Source: Streptomyces diastatochromogenes (GTDB lineage: Bacteria > Actinomycetota > Actinomycetes > Streptomycetales > Streptomycetaceae). From it: a stretch of 64,000 bases of DNA. Below are positions 42,741 through 51,946 of the stretch, piece after piece; the stretch's first letter is position 1, and each line of letters begins with the position of its first letter. Position numbers and translations under genes: made by a program. The DNA lies in assembly GCF_002242805.1 (NCBI RefSeq), contig NZ_MCGQ01000007.1, forward strand, positions 372,001-436,000. The letters run 5' to 3'. The notes under the pieces are model-generated. The model did no database searches and was not told where the DNA came from. It saw nothing but the letters and a program-made list of their open reading frames with translations.

Positions 42741-42770
42741 GTGCAAGCCCATCGCTTTAGCGATGGGTAG
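42741..42770 (+). mobile_element. Probable IS200/IS605-type right-end hairpin, element remnant
   Basis: GTGCAAGCCCATCGCTTTAG leads into CGATGGGTAG. The 9-bp arms CCCATCGCT (42748-42756) and AGCGATGGG (42759-42767) flank TT. The form AAGCCC-stem-TTTAG-stem-GGGTAG is what I recall for the right ends of IS605-family elements in actinobacteria. The ~130 bp upstream has a plus-strand reading ending VNGPCPTTGSHAPG, which may be a decayed TnpB tail; that part is weak. The hairpin supplies the stop codon of the opuAC gene on the other strand. Confidence 0.45.
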
Positions 42771-43731
42771 TTGACGGCAGCCACTTCTTCCACTCGGAGG
42801 GGTGGCTGTCCACCCACTTCTTCGCCGCCTCCTCGGGCGACAGCTTCTGGTCGGCGATCATCAGGGAGACCTCGTTCTGGTCCTCGGTCGTCCACTTGAA
42901 CTTCTTCAGGAAGGCCGCCGCCTCGCCGCCGGACTTCGCGAAGTCGGCGTTGAGGTACTTCTGCAGCGGGGTGTGCGGATACGCGCAGGCGACCTTGGCC
43001 GCGTCGGCGTCGCAGCCCTCCTTGTACGGCGGCAGCTTCACCTCCGTCATGGGGACCTTCTTGAACAGCCATTGGGGTGAGTACCAGTAGGTCAGGAAGG
43101 GTTTCTTCTCCTTGGCGAACTGTTTCATCTGGGTGATCTGGGCCGCCTCGGAACCGGCGAAGACGACCTGGTAGTCCAGCTTCAGGTTGTTCACCAGGGC
43201 CTTGTCGTTGGTGACGTAGGACGGGGAGCCGTCCATCAGCTGGCCCTTGCCGCCGCTCTCCGCGGTGCGGAAGAGCGAGGCGTACTTGTTCAGGTTCCGC
43301 CAGTCGGTGATGTCCGGGTGCTGCTGGGCGAGGTACGTCGGGACGAACCAGCCGATGTGTCCGGTCACCCCGAGGTCGCCGGCGCGGGCGATCGTCTTCT
43401 TGTCGGTGACGTACCGCTTCTCCTGGTCCGGGTGGCCCCAGTCCTCCAGGATGGCGTCGACCCGGCCCTGGCTGAGCGCGTCCCACGCGGGCACCTCGTC
43501 CACCTGGACGGTGTCGACGCGGTAGCCCAGCTTGTGTTCGAGGAGGTACTGGGCGACGGCCACGTTGGACTGCGCGCCCACCCAGGACTGCACGGACAGG
43601 GTGACCGTCTTCGCGCCCTGGGCGTTCGCGAACGGCGAGGCCTGCTTGGTCATGTCGGCGGCGCCGCAGCCGGTCAGCAGCGCCAGCGCGGACACACCGG
43701 CGGCCACCGTGAAGATCGTACGAATGCGCAT
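42757..43731 (-). CDS. opuAC: Glycine betaine ABC transporter substrate-binding lipoprotein
   Basis: The 324-residue lipoprotein has its lipobox in ALALLTGCGA (Cys ~22). The type II binding fold (OpuAC/ProX) has VTLSVQSWVGAQSNVAVAQY near the N-terminus, VDAILEDWGHPDQ in the first lobe, and later aromatic residues for the trimethylammonium box (YWYSPQWLFK). It delivers glycine betaine or proline betaine to the permease encoded upstream. The ATG at 43731 is 1 bp after the permease stop. Its last codons (Thr-Thr-His-Arg-stop) lie in an IS605-type end hairpin, so the original C-terminus may have been altered. Confidence 0.92.
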   Translation of the reverse strand: MRIRTIFTVAAGVSALALLTGCGAADMTKQASPFANAQGAKTVTLSVQSWVGAQSNVAVAQYLLEHKLGYRVDTVQVDEVPAWDALSQGRVDAILEDWGHPDQEKRYVTDKKTIARAGDLGVTGHIGWFVPTYLAQQHPDITDWRNLNKYASLFRTAESGGKGQLMDGSPSYVTNDKALVNNLKLDYQVVFAGSEAAQITQMKQFAKEKKPFLTYWYSPQWLFKKVPMTEVKLPPYKEGCDADAAKVACAYPHTPLQKYLNADFAKSGGEAAAFLKKFKWTTEDQNEVSLMIADQKLSPEEAAKKWVDSHPSEWKKWLPSTTHR

Positions 43732-43732
43732 G

Positions 43733-45670
43733 TCAGGCTCCCTTCCTCGCGCGGCGCTCGGTCGGCTGGGTCACCCGGTCGAGCATCAGGCCCAGGCAGA
43801 CGATGGCCGCACCGGCGACCAGGCCGGTCGCCAGGTCGCCCTGGGCGAGGCCGAAAGCGACGTCGTAGCCGAGGGCGCCACCGCCGACCAGGCCGCCGAT
43901 GATGACGACGGCGAGGACCAGGACCACGCCCTGGTTGGCGGCGAGCAGCAACGACCGCCGGGCGAGCGGGAGCTGGATCTGCCACAGCTGCTGGCGGCCG
44001 GTCGCGCCGAGCGAACGCGCCGACTCCAGCGCGGCCGGGTCGACCTGGCGCAGGCCCTGCGCGGTGATCCGGACGACGGCCGGGAGGGCGTACACGACGG
44101 CCGCGGCGACGGCGGGCGCGCGGCCGACGCCGAACAGGGCGACGACCGGGATCAGGTACACGAACTGCGGCATGGTCTGGCAGACGTCCAGGACCGGGCG
44201 CAGCGCCCGTTCGACGCGGTCGCTGCGGGCGGCCGCGACACCGGCCGCGAAGCCGAGGACGAGGGTGACGGCGACGGCCGCAAGGACCTGGGAGAGCGTG
44301 TCGAGGGACGGCTCCCAGACCCCGAGCACGCCGATCGCGGCCATGGCGAGGACGGCGGTCAGCGCGGTGCGCCAGGTGCCGATCAGCCAGGCCAGCGCGG
44401 CGACGAGGAGCAGCACCGACCACCAGGGCAGCCACTGCAGGCCGCCGCGGACGGGGTCCAGGATCCAGGTGGTGAAGTGGCCCGCCCAGTCGGCGGTGCC
44501 GCCGACGACCGGGACGCCGGAGTAGAGGTGGGCGGTCATCCAGTCGACGGCGCGGTTGACCGGTTCGGCGATGTGCAGGGTCCAGCCGGAGGGCCAGTCG
44601 AGGGTGCCGAGGAGGCGGGTGGCCAGGGCGACGGCCACGGTGATGGCGAGGACGTACGGCCAGCCGATGGTACGAGGCTGGGCGCCGCCTTCTCCCGCGG
44701 CCGCGGTAACACGGTCCAGGACCACCGCCAGCAGCACGATCGGGATGCCGGCCGCGAGGGCCGCGCCCACGTCGACCGAGGCGAGGGCCTGGTAGACGCG
44801 GTCGCCGAGGCCGCCCGCGCCGATGACGGAGGCGATGACGGCCATGGACAGCGCCATCATGATCGTCTGGTTCAGGCCGAGCAGGAGTTCCTTGCGGGCC
44901 AGCGGGATGCGAGCGGTCAGCAGCCGCTGGCGGGCGGTGGCGCCGAGCGACTCCACGGCCTCCAGGACTTCGGGGTCGGCGCCGCGCAGGCCCAGCGCGG
45001 TGAGGCGGGCCATCGGCGGGGCGGCGTAGACGACGGTGGCGAGGACGGCCGCGGGGACGCCGATGCCGAAGACCAGGACGACGGGGAGGAGGTATGCGAA
45101 CGCGGGGAGCACCTGCATGGTGTCCAGGACCGGGCGCAGGGCCCGGTCCAGGCGGTCGGAGAGACCGGCGGCCAGGCCGAGGAGCGCTCCTACGGCCACG
45201 GAGGTGAGGACCGCCACGACCATGAGCGCGAGGGTCTGCATGGTCGGCACCCACATGCCGAGGGCTCCGCAGGTCAGGAACGCGATCGCCGTGCCGGCGG
45301 CCAGGCGGACACCGGCGACCCGCCAGGCGACCAGGGCTCCGAAGGCGGTGACGCCGGTCCAGCCCGCGGCGAGGAGGGTGAGGTAGACGGCGCGTACGGC
45401 CAGTACGACGGCGTTGCTGACGTAGCCGAAGCCGTAGAGGAACAGGGGGTGGGTGTCCCTGTTGTCGATCACCCAATTGCTGGCGGTGGCGAGGGGGTGG
45501 GAGAGGTCGACGGTGAGGGTGTGGGGCCAGGTGTTGCTGCCCCAGTGGCTGTTGGCCAGGGGGACGAGGACCGCGGCGACCGCGGCCAGCGCGAGGAGCT
45601 TGGCTGCGGCTCGGTTTCTCAGGATGCCGGGGATCGCCGTGCGGGAGGTCGGGACGGTGAGCGTTGCCAT
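43733..45670 (-). CDS. opuAB: Glycine betaine/proline ABC transporter permease, tandem two-domain form
   Basis: The 645-residue protein has two copies of the binding-protein-dependent permease core. The first EAA-type loop is around ESLGATARQRLLTARIPLAR (~residue 230) and the second is SLGATGRQQLWQIQLPLARR (~residue 562). Each follows a matching PVLDTMQVLPAFAYLLPVVL or PVLDVCQTMPQFVYLIPVVA helix pair. Most bacterial OpuAB/ProW proteins have a single core and work as homodimers; here the dimer is fused in one chain. ATG 45670 overlaps the ATPase stop (TGATG), with GGAGG 7 nt upstream. Confidence 0.9.
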   Translation of the reverse strand: MATLTVPTSRTAIPGILRNRAAAKLLALAAVAAVLVPLANSHWGSNTWPHTLTVDLSHPLATASNWVIDNRDTHPLFLYGFGYVSNAVVLAVRAVYLTLLAAGWTGVTAFGALVAWRVAGVRLAAGTAIAFLTCGALGMWVPTMQTLALMVVAVLTSVAVGALLGLAAGLSDRLDRALRPVLDTMQVLPAFAYLLPVVLVFGIGVPAAVLATVVYAAPPMARLTALGLRGADPEVLEAVESLGATARQRLLTARIPLARKELLLGLNQTIMMALSMAVIASVIGAGGLGDRVYQALASVDVGAALAAGIPIVLLAVVLDRVTAAAGEGGAQPRTIGWPYVLAITVAVALATRLLGTLDWPSGWTLHIAEPVNRAVDWMTAHLYSGVPVVGGTADWAGHFTTWILDPVRGGLQWLPWWSVLLLVAALAWLIGTWRTALTAVLAMAAIGVLGVWEPSLDTLSQVLAAVAVTLVLGFAAGVAAARSDRVERALRPVLDVCQTMPQFVYLIPVVALFGVGRAPAVAAAVVYALPAVVRITAQGLRQVDPAALESARSLGATGRQQLWQIQLPLARRSLLLAANQGVVLVLAVVIIGGLVGGGALGYDVAFGLAQGDLATGLVAGAAIVCLGLMLDRVTQPTERRARKGA

Positions 45671-46869
45671 CAGACGTCCTCCGGGCTGGTGCGGGGCGGG
45701 GGTGGGGTCGCTTGCCCGCGCTTGCGGGGTGCCGCTGCGCCCACCCGTGCCGCCCCAGCGGCACGACTGCCCGCAGCTGCGGCGGCATGGCTGTCCGCGG
45801 CTTCGGCGGCGCCGGTGCTCGCAGCAACGCCTGCGACCACGTCGAGCAGCTGCGCGTGGTCGACCACCCCCACGCACTTCCCCTCGTCCATCACCCGGGC
45901 CGGAGCGCCCGCTCGGGCCACTGCCTCGATCGCCTCTGCCACCGGGGCGTCCGGGCGGACCGCGGGGCCGTTGGCCGGGTCCTGCGGGGACGCGGGGCGC
46001 ATGGCGGTACGGCAGGTGACGACCTGTTCGCGGGGGACGTCGCGGACGAACTCGCGGACGTAGTCGTCGGCCGGGGAGGAGACGATCTCCTCCGGGGTGC
46101 CGAGCTGGACCACGCGGCCGTCGCGCATCAGGGCGATGCGGTCGCCGAGCTTCAGCGCCTCGCTGAGGTCGTGGGTGATGAAGACCATCGTGCGGCCCTC
46201 CTCGCGGTGCAGCCGGGCCACCTCGTCCTGCATGTCGCGGCGGATGAGGGGGTCCAGGGCGCTGAAGGGCTCGTCGAACAGCAGCACCTCGGGGTCGACG
46301 GCGAGTGCGCGGGCGAGTCCGACGCGCTGGCGCTGGCCGCCGGAGAGCTGGCCGGGGCGGCGCTTCTCCATGCCCTCCAGGCCGACCTTGGTGACGAACT
46401 CGGCGGCCCGCTCGCGCCGTTCGGACTTGCCGACGCCCTGGATCTCCAGGCCGTAGGCCACGTTGTCGAGGACCGTGCGGTGCGGGAGCAGGCCGAAGTG
46501 CTGGAAGACCATCGCGGCGCGGTGCCGCCGCAGTTCGCGCAGGCGGGCCTTGTCCATGGCGCGGACGTCCTCGCCGTCGATGGAGATCGTGCCCGCCGTC
46601 GGCTCGATCAGCCGGGTCAGGCAGCGGACGAGGGTGGACTTGCCGGAGCCGGAGAGGCCCATCACCACGAAGACCTCGCCCTTGCGGACGTCGAAGGAGA
46701 CGTCCCGGACGGCGGCCGTGCAACCGGTGCGGGAGCGCAGGTCGGCGGGGTCCAGCGCGGCGAGTTCGGCGTCGGCCGGGATCCGGTCCGCCTTCGGGCC
46801 GAAGACCTTCCACAGGCCGTCCACCGAGAACACCGGCGTGTTCGGTGTCGTAGTCGTAGTCGTACTCAT
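45670..46869 (-). CDS. opuAA: Glycine betaine/proline ABC transporter ATP-binding protein
   Basis: The 399-residue ATPase has Walker A in [16 protein letters not shown], the signature in [16 protein letters not shown], and Walker B in [13 protein letters not shown]. The N-terminal [16 protein letters not shown] is typical of ProV/OpuAA. A C-terminal region after ~270 resembles the CBS-like regulatory domain used for osmotic gating, and ends in an Ala-rich tail. ATG 46869 is used, overlapping the betA stop codon (TGATG), with GGAGG 9 nt upstream. Confidence 0.93.
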   Translation of the reverse strand: MSTTTTTTPNTPVFSVDGLWKVFGPKADRIPADAELAALDPADLRSRTGCTAAVRDVSFDVRKGEVFVVMGLSGSGKSTLVRCLTRLIEPTAGTISIDGEDVRAMDKARLRELRRHRAAMVFQHFGLLPHRTVLDNVAYGLEIQGVGKSERRERAAEFVTKVGLEGMEKRRPGQLSGGQRQRVGLARALAVDPEVLLFDEPFSALDPLIRRDMQDEVARLHREEGRTMVFITHDLSEALKLGDRIALMRDGRVVQLGTPEEIVSSPADDYVREFVRDVPREQVVTCRTAMRPASPQDPANGPAVRPDAPVAEAIEAVARAGAPARVMDEGKCVGVVDHAQLLDVVAGVAASTGAAEAADSHAAAAAGSRAAGAARVGAAAPRKRGQATPPPPRTSPEDV

Positions 46870-48398
46870 CACGCACCACCTCCGATCAGGTCGACGGCCT
46901 TCTCCCCGACCATGAGCACCCCGATCATCGGGTTCACGGCGGTCATGGTCGGGAAGACGGAGGCGTCGGCTATGCGAATGCCGTCGAGACCACGGATCTT
47001 CAACTCCGGGTCCACCACGGCTAGTTGGTCGTCAGCGGCGCCCATCTTGCAGGTGCCCGCCGGGTGGTACACGGTGTGGGCGACCTTGCGGGCGTACTCG
47101 CTCAGCTCCTCGTCGCCGGTGACGCCGGGGCCGGGGCACACCTCCCGCTTCAGCCAGCCCGCCAGCGGCTCGGCCTTGGCGATCTCGCGGGCGATGCGGA
47201 TGCCGTCGACCAGGGTCCGGGCGTCATAGTCGTCCTCGTCGGTGAAGTACCGGAAGTCGAGGGCGGGCTTCACGGAGGGGTCCGCGCTGGTCAGGTACAG
47301 GCGGCCGCGGCTCTTCGGCTTGGGGATGTTGGGGGTCATCGAGACGCCGTACGAAGGGCGTTCGTAGCCGAAGCGCTCCGGATTGTCCGTGAACGGGATC
47401 TGGTAGAAGTGGAACATCAGGTCCGGGCCCGGGTGTTCGGGGTCCCGGCGCACGAACAGGCCCGCGTCGGAGTCCATCGCGGAGTTCTCCGGGATCGGTC
47501 CGTGGGTCTCCCAGACGATGACCGACTCGGGGTGGTCGAGCAGGTTCTCGCCGACGCCCGGCAGGTCCTGCACGACGGGGATGCCGAGCGCCTCCAGGTC
47601 CTCACGGGGGCCGATGCCCGAGTGCAGGAGCAGGCGGGGCGAGTCGACGGCGCCCGCGCACAGCAGGACCTCGCCCCGGGCCCGGATCAGCAGCTCCTCG
47701 CCGTCCTTGGTGCGCACGTGGACGCCCTCGGCGCGGGTGCCGTTCAGCTCCAGCCTGTGCGCCCAGGTCTCCAGGAAGAGGTGGAGGTTCGGGCGCTCGT
47801 CCATCACCGGGTGCAGGTACGCCACCGAGGCGGAGGAGCGCTTGTTGTTCTCGGGGTGGTAGGCGAGGTCGAAGAAGCCGGCGCCCTCGGTGAACGGCTT
47901 GCGGTTGAAGCCCTCGACGCGGGGGACCCCGAGCGCCTGCTGGGCGGCGTCCACGAAGTCGCGGGCGATGGCGTTCCGGTCCTTCTCGTCCACGGAGACG
48001 ATGTTGTTGAGGAGGCGGGCGAAGTAGGCCTCCATGGGGACGGCACCCCAGCCCTTGGCGCCGGCCGCCTCCCACTCGTCCCAGTCGGACGGGAGCGGCT
48101 TGAAGGAGATCAGGGTGTTGTGGGAGGAGCAGCCGCCGAGGACGCGGGCCCGGCTGTGCCGGATGTGGGAGTTGCCGCGGGGCTGTTCGGTGGTCGGGTA
48201 GTCGTAGTCGAGGTCGCCGCCGAGCAGGCCCATCCAGCGGCGCAGGGTCAGCACGTCGTCGCGGCCGACGTCGCTGGGGCCGCCCTCGATGACGGCGACG
48301 GTGACGTCGGGGTTCTCGGTGAGGCGGGAGGCGATGACGGAGCCCGCGGTGCCGCCGCCGATGACGACGTAGTCGTAGAGGTGGGGGGTGTGGGACAT
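46869..48398 (-). CDS. betA: Choline dehydrogenase-type GMC oxidoreductase
   Basis: The 509-residue FAD enzyme has the dinucleotide motif [17 protein letters not shown] at the N-terminus, the GMC signatures [12 protein letters not shown] and [18 protein letters not shown], and the active-site region [12 protein letters not shown]. With the adjacent aldehyde dehydrogenase it would oxidise choline to betaine aldehyde and glycine betaine. GMC enzymes vary in substrate, but betB upstream and the betaine transporter downstream make choline the best choice. ATG 48398 lies 49 bp after betB; the stop overlaps opuAA. Confidence 0.9.
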   Translation of the reverse strand: MSHTPHLYDYVVIGGGTAGSVIASRLTENPDVTVAVIEGGPSDVGRDDVLTLRRWMGLLGGDLDYDYPTTEQPRGNSHIRHSRARVLGGCSSHNTLISFKPLPSDWDEWEAAGAKGWGAVPMEAYFARLLNNIVSVDEKDRNAIARDFVDAAQQALGVPRVEGFNRKPFTEGAGFFDLAYHPENNKRSSASVAYLHPVMDERPNLHLFLETWAHRLELNGTRAEGVHVRTKDGEELLIRARGEVLLCAGAVDSPRLLLHSGIGPREDLEALGIPVVQDLPGVGENLLDHPESVIVWETHGPIPENSAMDSDAGLFVRRDPEHPGPDLMFHFYQIPFTDNPERFGYERPSYGVSMTPNIPKPKSRGRLYLTSADPSVKPALDFRYFTDEDDYDARTLVDGIRIAREIAKAEPLAGWLKREVCPGPGVTGDEELSEYARKVAHTVYHPAGTCKMGAADDQLAVVDPELKIRGLDGIRIADASVFPTMTAVNPMIGVLMVGEKAVDLIGGGA

Positions 48399-48447
48399 GG
48401 TGGGACTTACTCCAGGTGGGGCTTGCGGCTTGCGTGGGGTGGGGGGC

Positions 48448-49968
48448 TCAGCCGGCGAACCAGCGCACCGGCTTCGGCGCGAGGTTCTGGTACACGTGCT
48501 TGGTCTCGCGGTACTCGGCGAGACCGGCCGGCCCCAGCTCGCGGCCCGTGCCGCTCCTGCCGAAGCCGCCCCACTCCGCCTGCGGCAGGTAGGGGTGGAA
48601 GTCGTTGATCCAGACGGTGCCGTGGCGCAGCCGGCCCGCGACCCGCCGAGCGCGGCCGGCGTCGGCGGTCCAGACGGCGCCCGCGAGGCCGTACTCGGTG
48701 TCGTTGGCGAGGGACACCGCCTCCTCCTCCGTGCGGAAGGTCTCGACGGTGAGGACCGGGCCGAAGACCTCCTCGCGTACGACCCTCATCTCGCGATGGC
48801 AGTGGTCGAGGACGGTGGGCTCGTAGAAGTAGCCGGACTCGGGGCGTTCCGGAGCGGGCGAGGGCCGCTTGCCGCCCGAGCGCAGCACCGCGCCCTCGGC
48901 CAGGGCGGAGGCGACGTACGCCTCTACCTTGGCGCGCTGCTGCGCGGAGACGAGCGGGCCGCACTCGACGCCGTCCTCGGTGCCGCGGCCGAGCCTGATC
49001 TTCTCGGCGCGGCGGGCGAGTTCGGTGACGAAGCGGTCCCGGACGGACTCCTCGACGATGAGGCGGGCGCCGGCCGAGCAGACCTGGCCGCTGTGGATGA
49101 AGGCGGCGTTGAGGGCCTGGTCGACGGCGGTGTCGAAGCCCTCCTCGGTGGCGCAGGCGTCGGCGAAGACCACGTTGGGGTTCTTGCCGCCGAGTTCGAG
49201 GGCGACCTTCTTCACGGTGGGCGCCGCGGCCTGGGCGACCTTGGTGCCGCTGACCAGGCCGCCGGTGAAGGAGACCAGGTCGACGTCGGGGTGCTCGGCG
49301 AGGCGGGCGCCGACGGTGTGGCCGGGTCCGGTGACCAGGTTGGCGACTCCGGCGGGCAGGCCGGCCTCGGCCAGCAGCTCGATCAGCGCGACGGTCGTCA
49401 TCGGGGTGATCTCACTGGGCTTGATCACGAAGGTGTTGCCGGCGGCGAGCGCCGGGGCGATCTTCCAACTGGCCTGGAGCAGGGGATAGTTCCAGGGCGT
49501 GATCAGCGCGCACACGCCGACGGGCTCGTGCACGACCACGCTGTGGATGTCGGGCGAGCCCGCGTCGACCACCCGGCCGGGGGCCTCGGCGGCGACCAGG
49601 TCGGCGAAGTAGCGGAAGGCGTCGGCGACACAGTCGATGTCGATGCGGCCCTCCTCGGCGGTCTTGCCCGCGTCCCGGCTCTCCAGCAGGCCGAGTTCTT
49701 CGCGATCGCGCACGAGGAGGTCGGCGACGCGGCGCAGCAGGGCCGCGCGCTCGGCGACGGGGGTGCCCGGCCAGGGGCCGTGGTCGAACGCCTGCCGGGC
49801 GGCGGTCACCGCGCGCTCCGCGTCCTTCTCGTCGCCCTCCGCGACCACGGCGAACGTCCGGGCGTCCGCGGGGTCGAGGATCTCGCGCGTCGCGCCGGAG
49901 CCGGCTTCCAGCCACTGGCCGCCCGCGTGGATGGTCGCCCGGGCCTGTCGTTCCGTAATGTCCGCCAT
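48448..49968 (-). CDS. betB: Betaine-aldehyde dehydrogenase
   Basis: The 506-residue ALDH-superfamily enzyme has the catalytic Glu in KVALELGGKNPNVVFADA and the catalytic Cys in AFIHSGQVCSAGARLIVEES. The NAD-binding residues are near PWNYPLLQASWKIAPALAAG. It oxidises betaine aldehyde to glycine betaine, the osmoprotectant. It is the first gene of the betB-betA-opuAABC operon, so synthesis and import are coupled. ATG 49968. Upstream, an 11-bp tandem repeat (50005-50026) could be an operator; no BetI-type regulator gene is seen nearby. Confidence 0.93.
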   Translation of the reverse strand: MADITERQARATIHAGGQWLEAGSGATREILDPADARTFAVVAEGDEKDAERAVTAARQAFDHGPWPGTPVAERAALLRRVADLLVRDREELGLLESRDAGKTAEEGRIDIDCVADAFRYFADLVAAEAPGRVVDAGSPDIHSVVVHEPVGVCALITPWNYPLLQASWKIAPALAAGNTFVIKPSEITPMTTVALIELLAEAGLPAGVANLVTGPGHTVGARLAEHPDVDLVSFTGGLVSGTKVAQAAAPTVKKVALELGGKNPNVVFADACATEEGFDTAVDQALNAAFIHSGQVCSAGARLIVEESVRDRFVTELARRAEKIRLGRGTEDGVECGPLVSAQQRAKVEAYVASALAEGAVLRSGGKRPSPAPERPESGYFYEPTVLDHCHREMRVVREEVFGPVLTVETFRTEEEAVSLANDTEYGLAGAVWTADAGRARRVAGRLRHGTVWINDFHPYLPQAEWGGFGRSGTGRELGPAGLAEYRETKHVYQNLAPKPVRWFAG

Positions 49969-50004
49969 GATCGGTATTGCCTTCCGTTCCTGTTCAGTGC
50001 CCCT

Positions 50005-50026
50005 GTGTCACAGTCGTGTCACAGTC
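50005..50026. promoter_or_regulatory. Tandem 11-bp direct repeat in the betB upstream region
   Basis: GTGTCACAGTC occurs twice with no gap (50005-50015 and 50016-50026), 37 bp upstream of the betB start. An 11-bp period is one helical turn, so two monomers could bind the same DNA face. A region further upstream (50062-50090) has several short repeats of ATCGGAC and CGAT around GCATGC. No regulator is identified. Confidence 0.45.
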
Positions 50027-50168
50027 AGGGACCGTCACCGCCTGCCCCGCCCGTCCGATCGCATGCGCAATCGATGTCCGATAGTGTGCCGCGTCACTGA
50101 AAATGCGGGCGAAAAGGGACAAAAGTAGGCTGGAGAAGGGAGCTTGCGGCGATCACGGAGGTGCCGCG

Positions 50169-50921
50169 ATGGCCGGACGGCCACTGATCTGTGCGGCGGC
50201 AAGCGTGACCTTGCTCCTCTCCCCCGCCCTGGTGACGGCGGCCGGCGCGGACGACACCGGCGATCCGAGCGCCCGTGAACTGGCCCGGGAGGCGGAGGAC
50301 CATCTGCTCCACACCCAGTCCCTCCACATGACGTGGACGGACCGGACCGCGGCCGCGAAGAAGGGGGAGCTGGCGTCGATGGACCTGTCCCTGGACCGGG
50401 ACGGCAACTGCGTCGGCACGGTGCGGATGGGCGCGCACGGCGGCAGCCTCGCGATCATCAAACAGGGTGACGAGGTGTGGCTGAAGGGCGACAGCACGTA
50501 CTGGAAGGCCGAGCTTCCGGGCGTCCAGGGCACCGCGGCGGCCGCACTCCTCAAGGACCGCTACATCCACGGCACCACCCACGACAGCGTGCTCAAGAAC
50601 TGGGCCGACGCCTGCGACCTGAAGGCCTTCCAGAAGGAGCTGACCCCCGACTCGTCCCCCGAGAAGCCGCTGACGCGAGGCGACAGGACCACGGTCGAGG
50701 GCATACCGGTGATCCCGCTGAAGGGCGAGGAGGACGGCAAGCCGGTCACCCTCTACGTCACGGCGGACTCACCGCACCTGCTGGTCGAGGGCACCCAGAA
50801 GGGCGACGGCACCGACCTGACGATCACGTTCTCGGACTACGGCGAGCCCGTACCGTCCGCCACCCCCTCCGCGAAGGAGTCGGTGGACGTGTCCCAGCTG
50901 GGGGATCTGCGGAGCACCTGA
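50169..50921 (+). CDS. Secreted LppX/LprAFG-like or outer-surface protein
   Basis: The 250-residue exported protein starts at ATG 50169 with GGAGG 8 nt upstream. The signal peptide ends near ALVTAAGADD; there is no lipobox cysteine. The mature part has the beta-sheet pattern of actinobacterial LppX/LprG-like or LolA-type lipid-binding domains: SLDRDGNCVGTVRMGAHGGS, then IIKQGDEVWLKGDSTYWKAE and VTLYVTADSPHLLVEGTQK. Two cysteines (GNCVG, DACDL) may form a disulfide. The last 85 bp overlap the convergent LysR gene. Confidence 0.7.
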   Translation: MAGRPLICAAASVTLLLSPALVTAAGADDTGDPSARELAREAEDHLLHTQSLHMTWTDRTAAAKKGELASMDLSLDRDGNCVGTVRMGAHGGSLAIIKQGDEVWLKGDSTYWKAELPGVQGTAAAALLKDRYIHGTTHDSVLKNWADACDLKAFQKELTPDSSPEKPLTRGDRTTVEGIPVIPLKGEEDGKPVTLYVTADSPHLLVEGTQKGDGTDLTITFSDYGEPVPSATPSAKESVDVSQLGDLRST

Positions 50922-51844
50922 ACCGTCGGCTGGTGACCGGCCGACCGTCGCATCAGCTCCCCTACACAGCCGCGCAGCCAGGCGTGGGCCGGGTCGGCGT
51001 CGTGGCGGGGGTGCCAGGCCAGCCCCACCGGGAGCGGCGGGAGCGGGAGCGGCACCTCGAAGGTGACCAGGCCGAGGGCGGCGGCCGGCGGACACCCCCA
51101 GGAGCTGACCAGCCCGACCAGGTCGGTCTCGCGCAGCACGAAGAGCGAGGCCGGGAAGGTGCCGACGCTGCCCACCACCCGGCGTTCCAGGCCGAGTTCG
51201 GCCAGCGCCTCGTCGACCGGTCCGTACAGCCTGCCACGCCGGGAGACGTTGAGATGGCCGGCCTCGGTGGCGAACCGCTCGGGCGTCAACTCGCCGGCGA
51301 GCAGCGGATGTCCGGCTCGTACGACACCCAGCATGCGGTCCTCGTACACCGTCTCGACGTGCACCTCGGGCGCGGCCGTGTCGATCACGCCGACCTCCAG
51401 ATCGGCGGTGCCCTGGCGCAGGACCGGCGCGTCCACATGGCTCTCGGACAGGAAGCGGAGGCGGATGCCGGGGGCCTCCTCGGCGGCACGGGCGAACAGG
51501 GTGGCACCGTGGGCGGCGGCGATCGCATCGTGGCCGATGATCGTGAAGGTACGGGTGACGGTGCGCAGGTCGGCGTCCCGGCCGGGCCGGAACAGCGCGC
51601 GGGCCCGCTCCACCACCGCGCTCACCTCGGCCCGCACGGCGAGCGCGTGCGGGGTCGGCACCATCCGACGCCCGGCCCGGACGAGGACCGGATCACCGAG
51701 GGCCTTGCGGATCCGGCCGAGGGTGCGGCTCATCGCCGGTTCGGACAGGTGCAGCCGCCGGGCGGCGCCCTGCACGCTCTGCTCCTCCAGCAGAACGTCC
51801 AGCGCGACCAGCAGGTTCAGGTCCAGGTCCGCGGATTGCGTCAT
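50837..51844 (-). CDS. LysR family transcriptional regulator
   Basis: The 335-residue protein has an N-terminal winged helix (residues ~7-65; QGAARRLHLSEPAMSRTLGR) and a type II periplasmic-binding-like effector domain (~95-300). ATG 51844 has AAGGGA 9 nt upstream; TTG 51850 is possible. It is divergent from an MFS exporter gene, the usual LysR-target arrangement. The gap holds CCTTGCAAAGG (51856-51866), a partial dyad that may be part of its binding site. The C-terminal tail after ~300 is encoded within a region overlapping the convergent gene by 85 bp. Confidence 0.88.
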   Translation of the reverse strand: MTQSADLDLNLLVALDVLLEEQSVQGAARRLHLSEPAMSRTLGRIRKALGDPVLVRAGRRMVPTPHALAVRAEVSAVVERARALFRPGRDADLRTVTRTFTIIGHDAIAAAHGATLFARAAEEAPGIRLRFLSESHVDAPVLRQGTADLEVGVIDTAAPEVHVETVYEDRMLGVVRAGHPLLAGELTPERFATEAGHLNVSRRGRLYGPVDEALAELGLERRVVGSVGTFPASLFVLRETDLVGLVSSWGCPPAAALGLVTFEVPLPLPPLPVGLAWHPRHDADPAHAWLRGCVGELMRRSAGHQPTVQVLRRSPSWDTSTDSFAEGVADGTGSP

Positions 51845-51946
51845 GCGCAAGTGTCCCTTGCAAAGGTTGCACTGGAAAGCAGGTCAGGGGCGAGCCTACG
51901 GTGACAGGGCATCCCTCACCACCCGCCCTAGCTCCCGGGAGGAGCC

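Noticed and set aside
43532..46063. Long plus-strand open frame opposite the opuAB and opuAA genes
   Set aside because: Composition is that of a reverse-complement shadow, and the minus strand holds unmistakable ABC transporter motifs.
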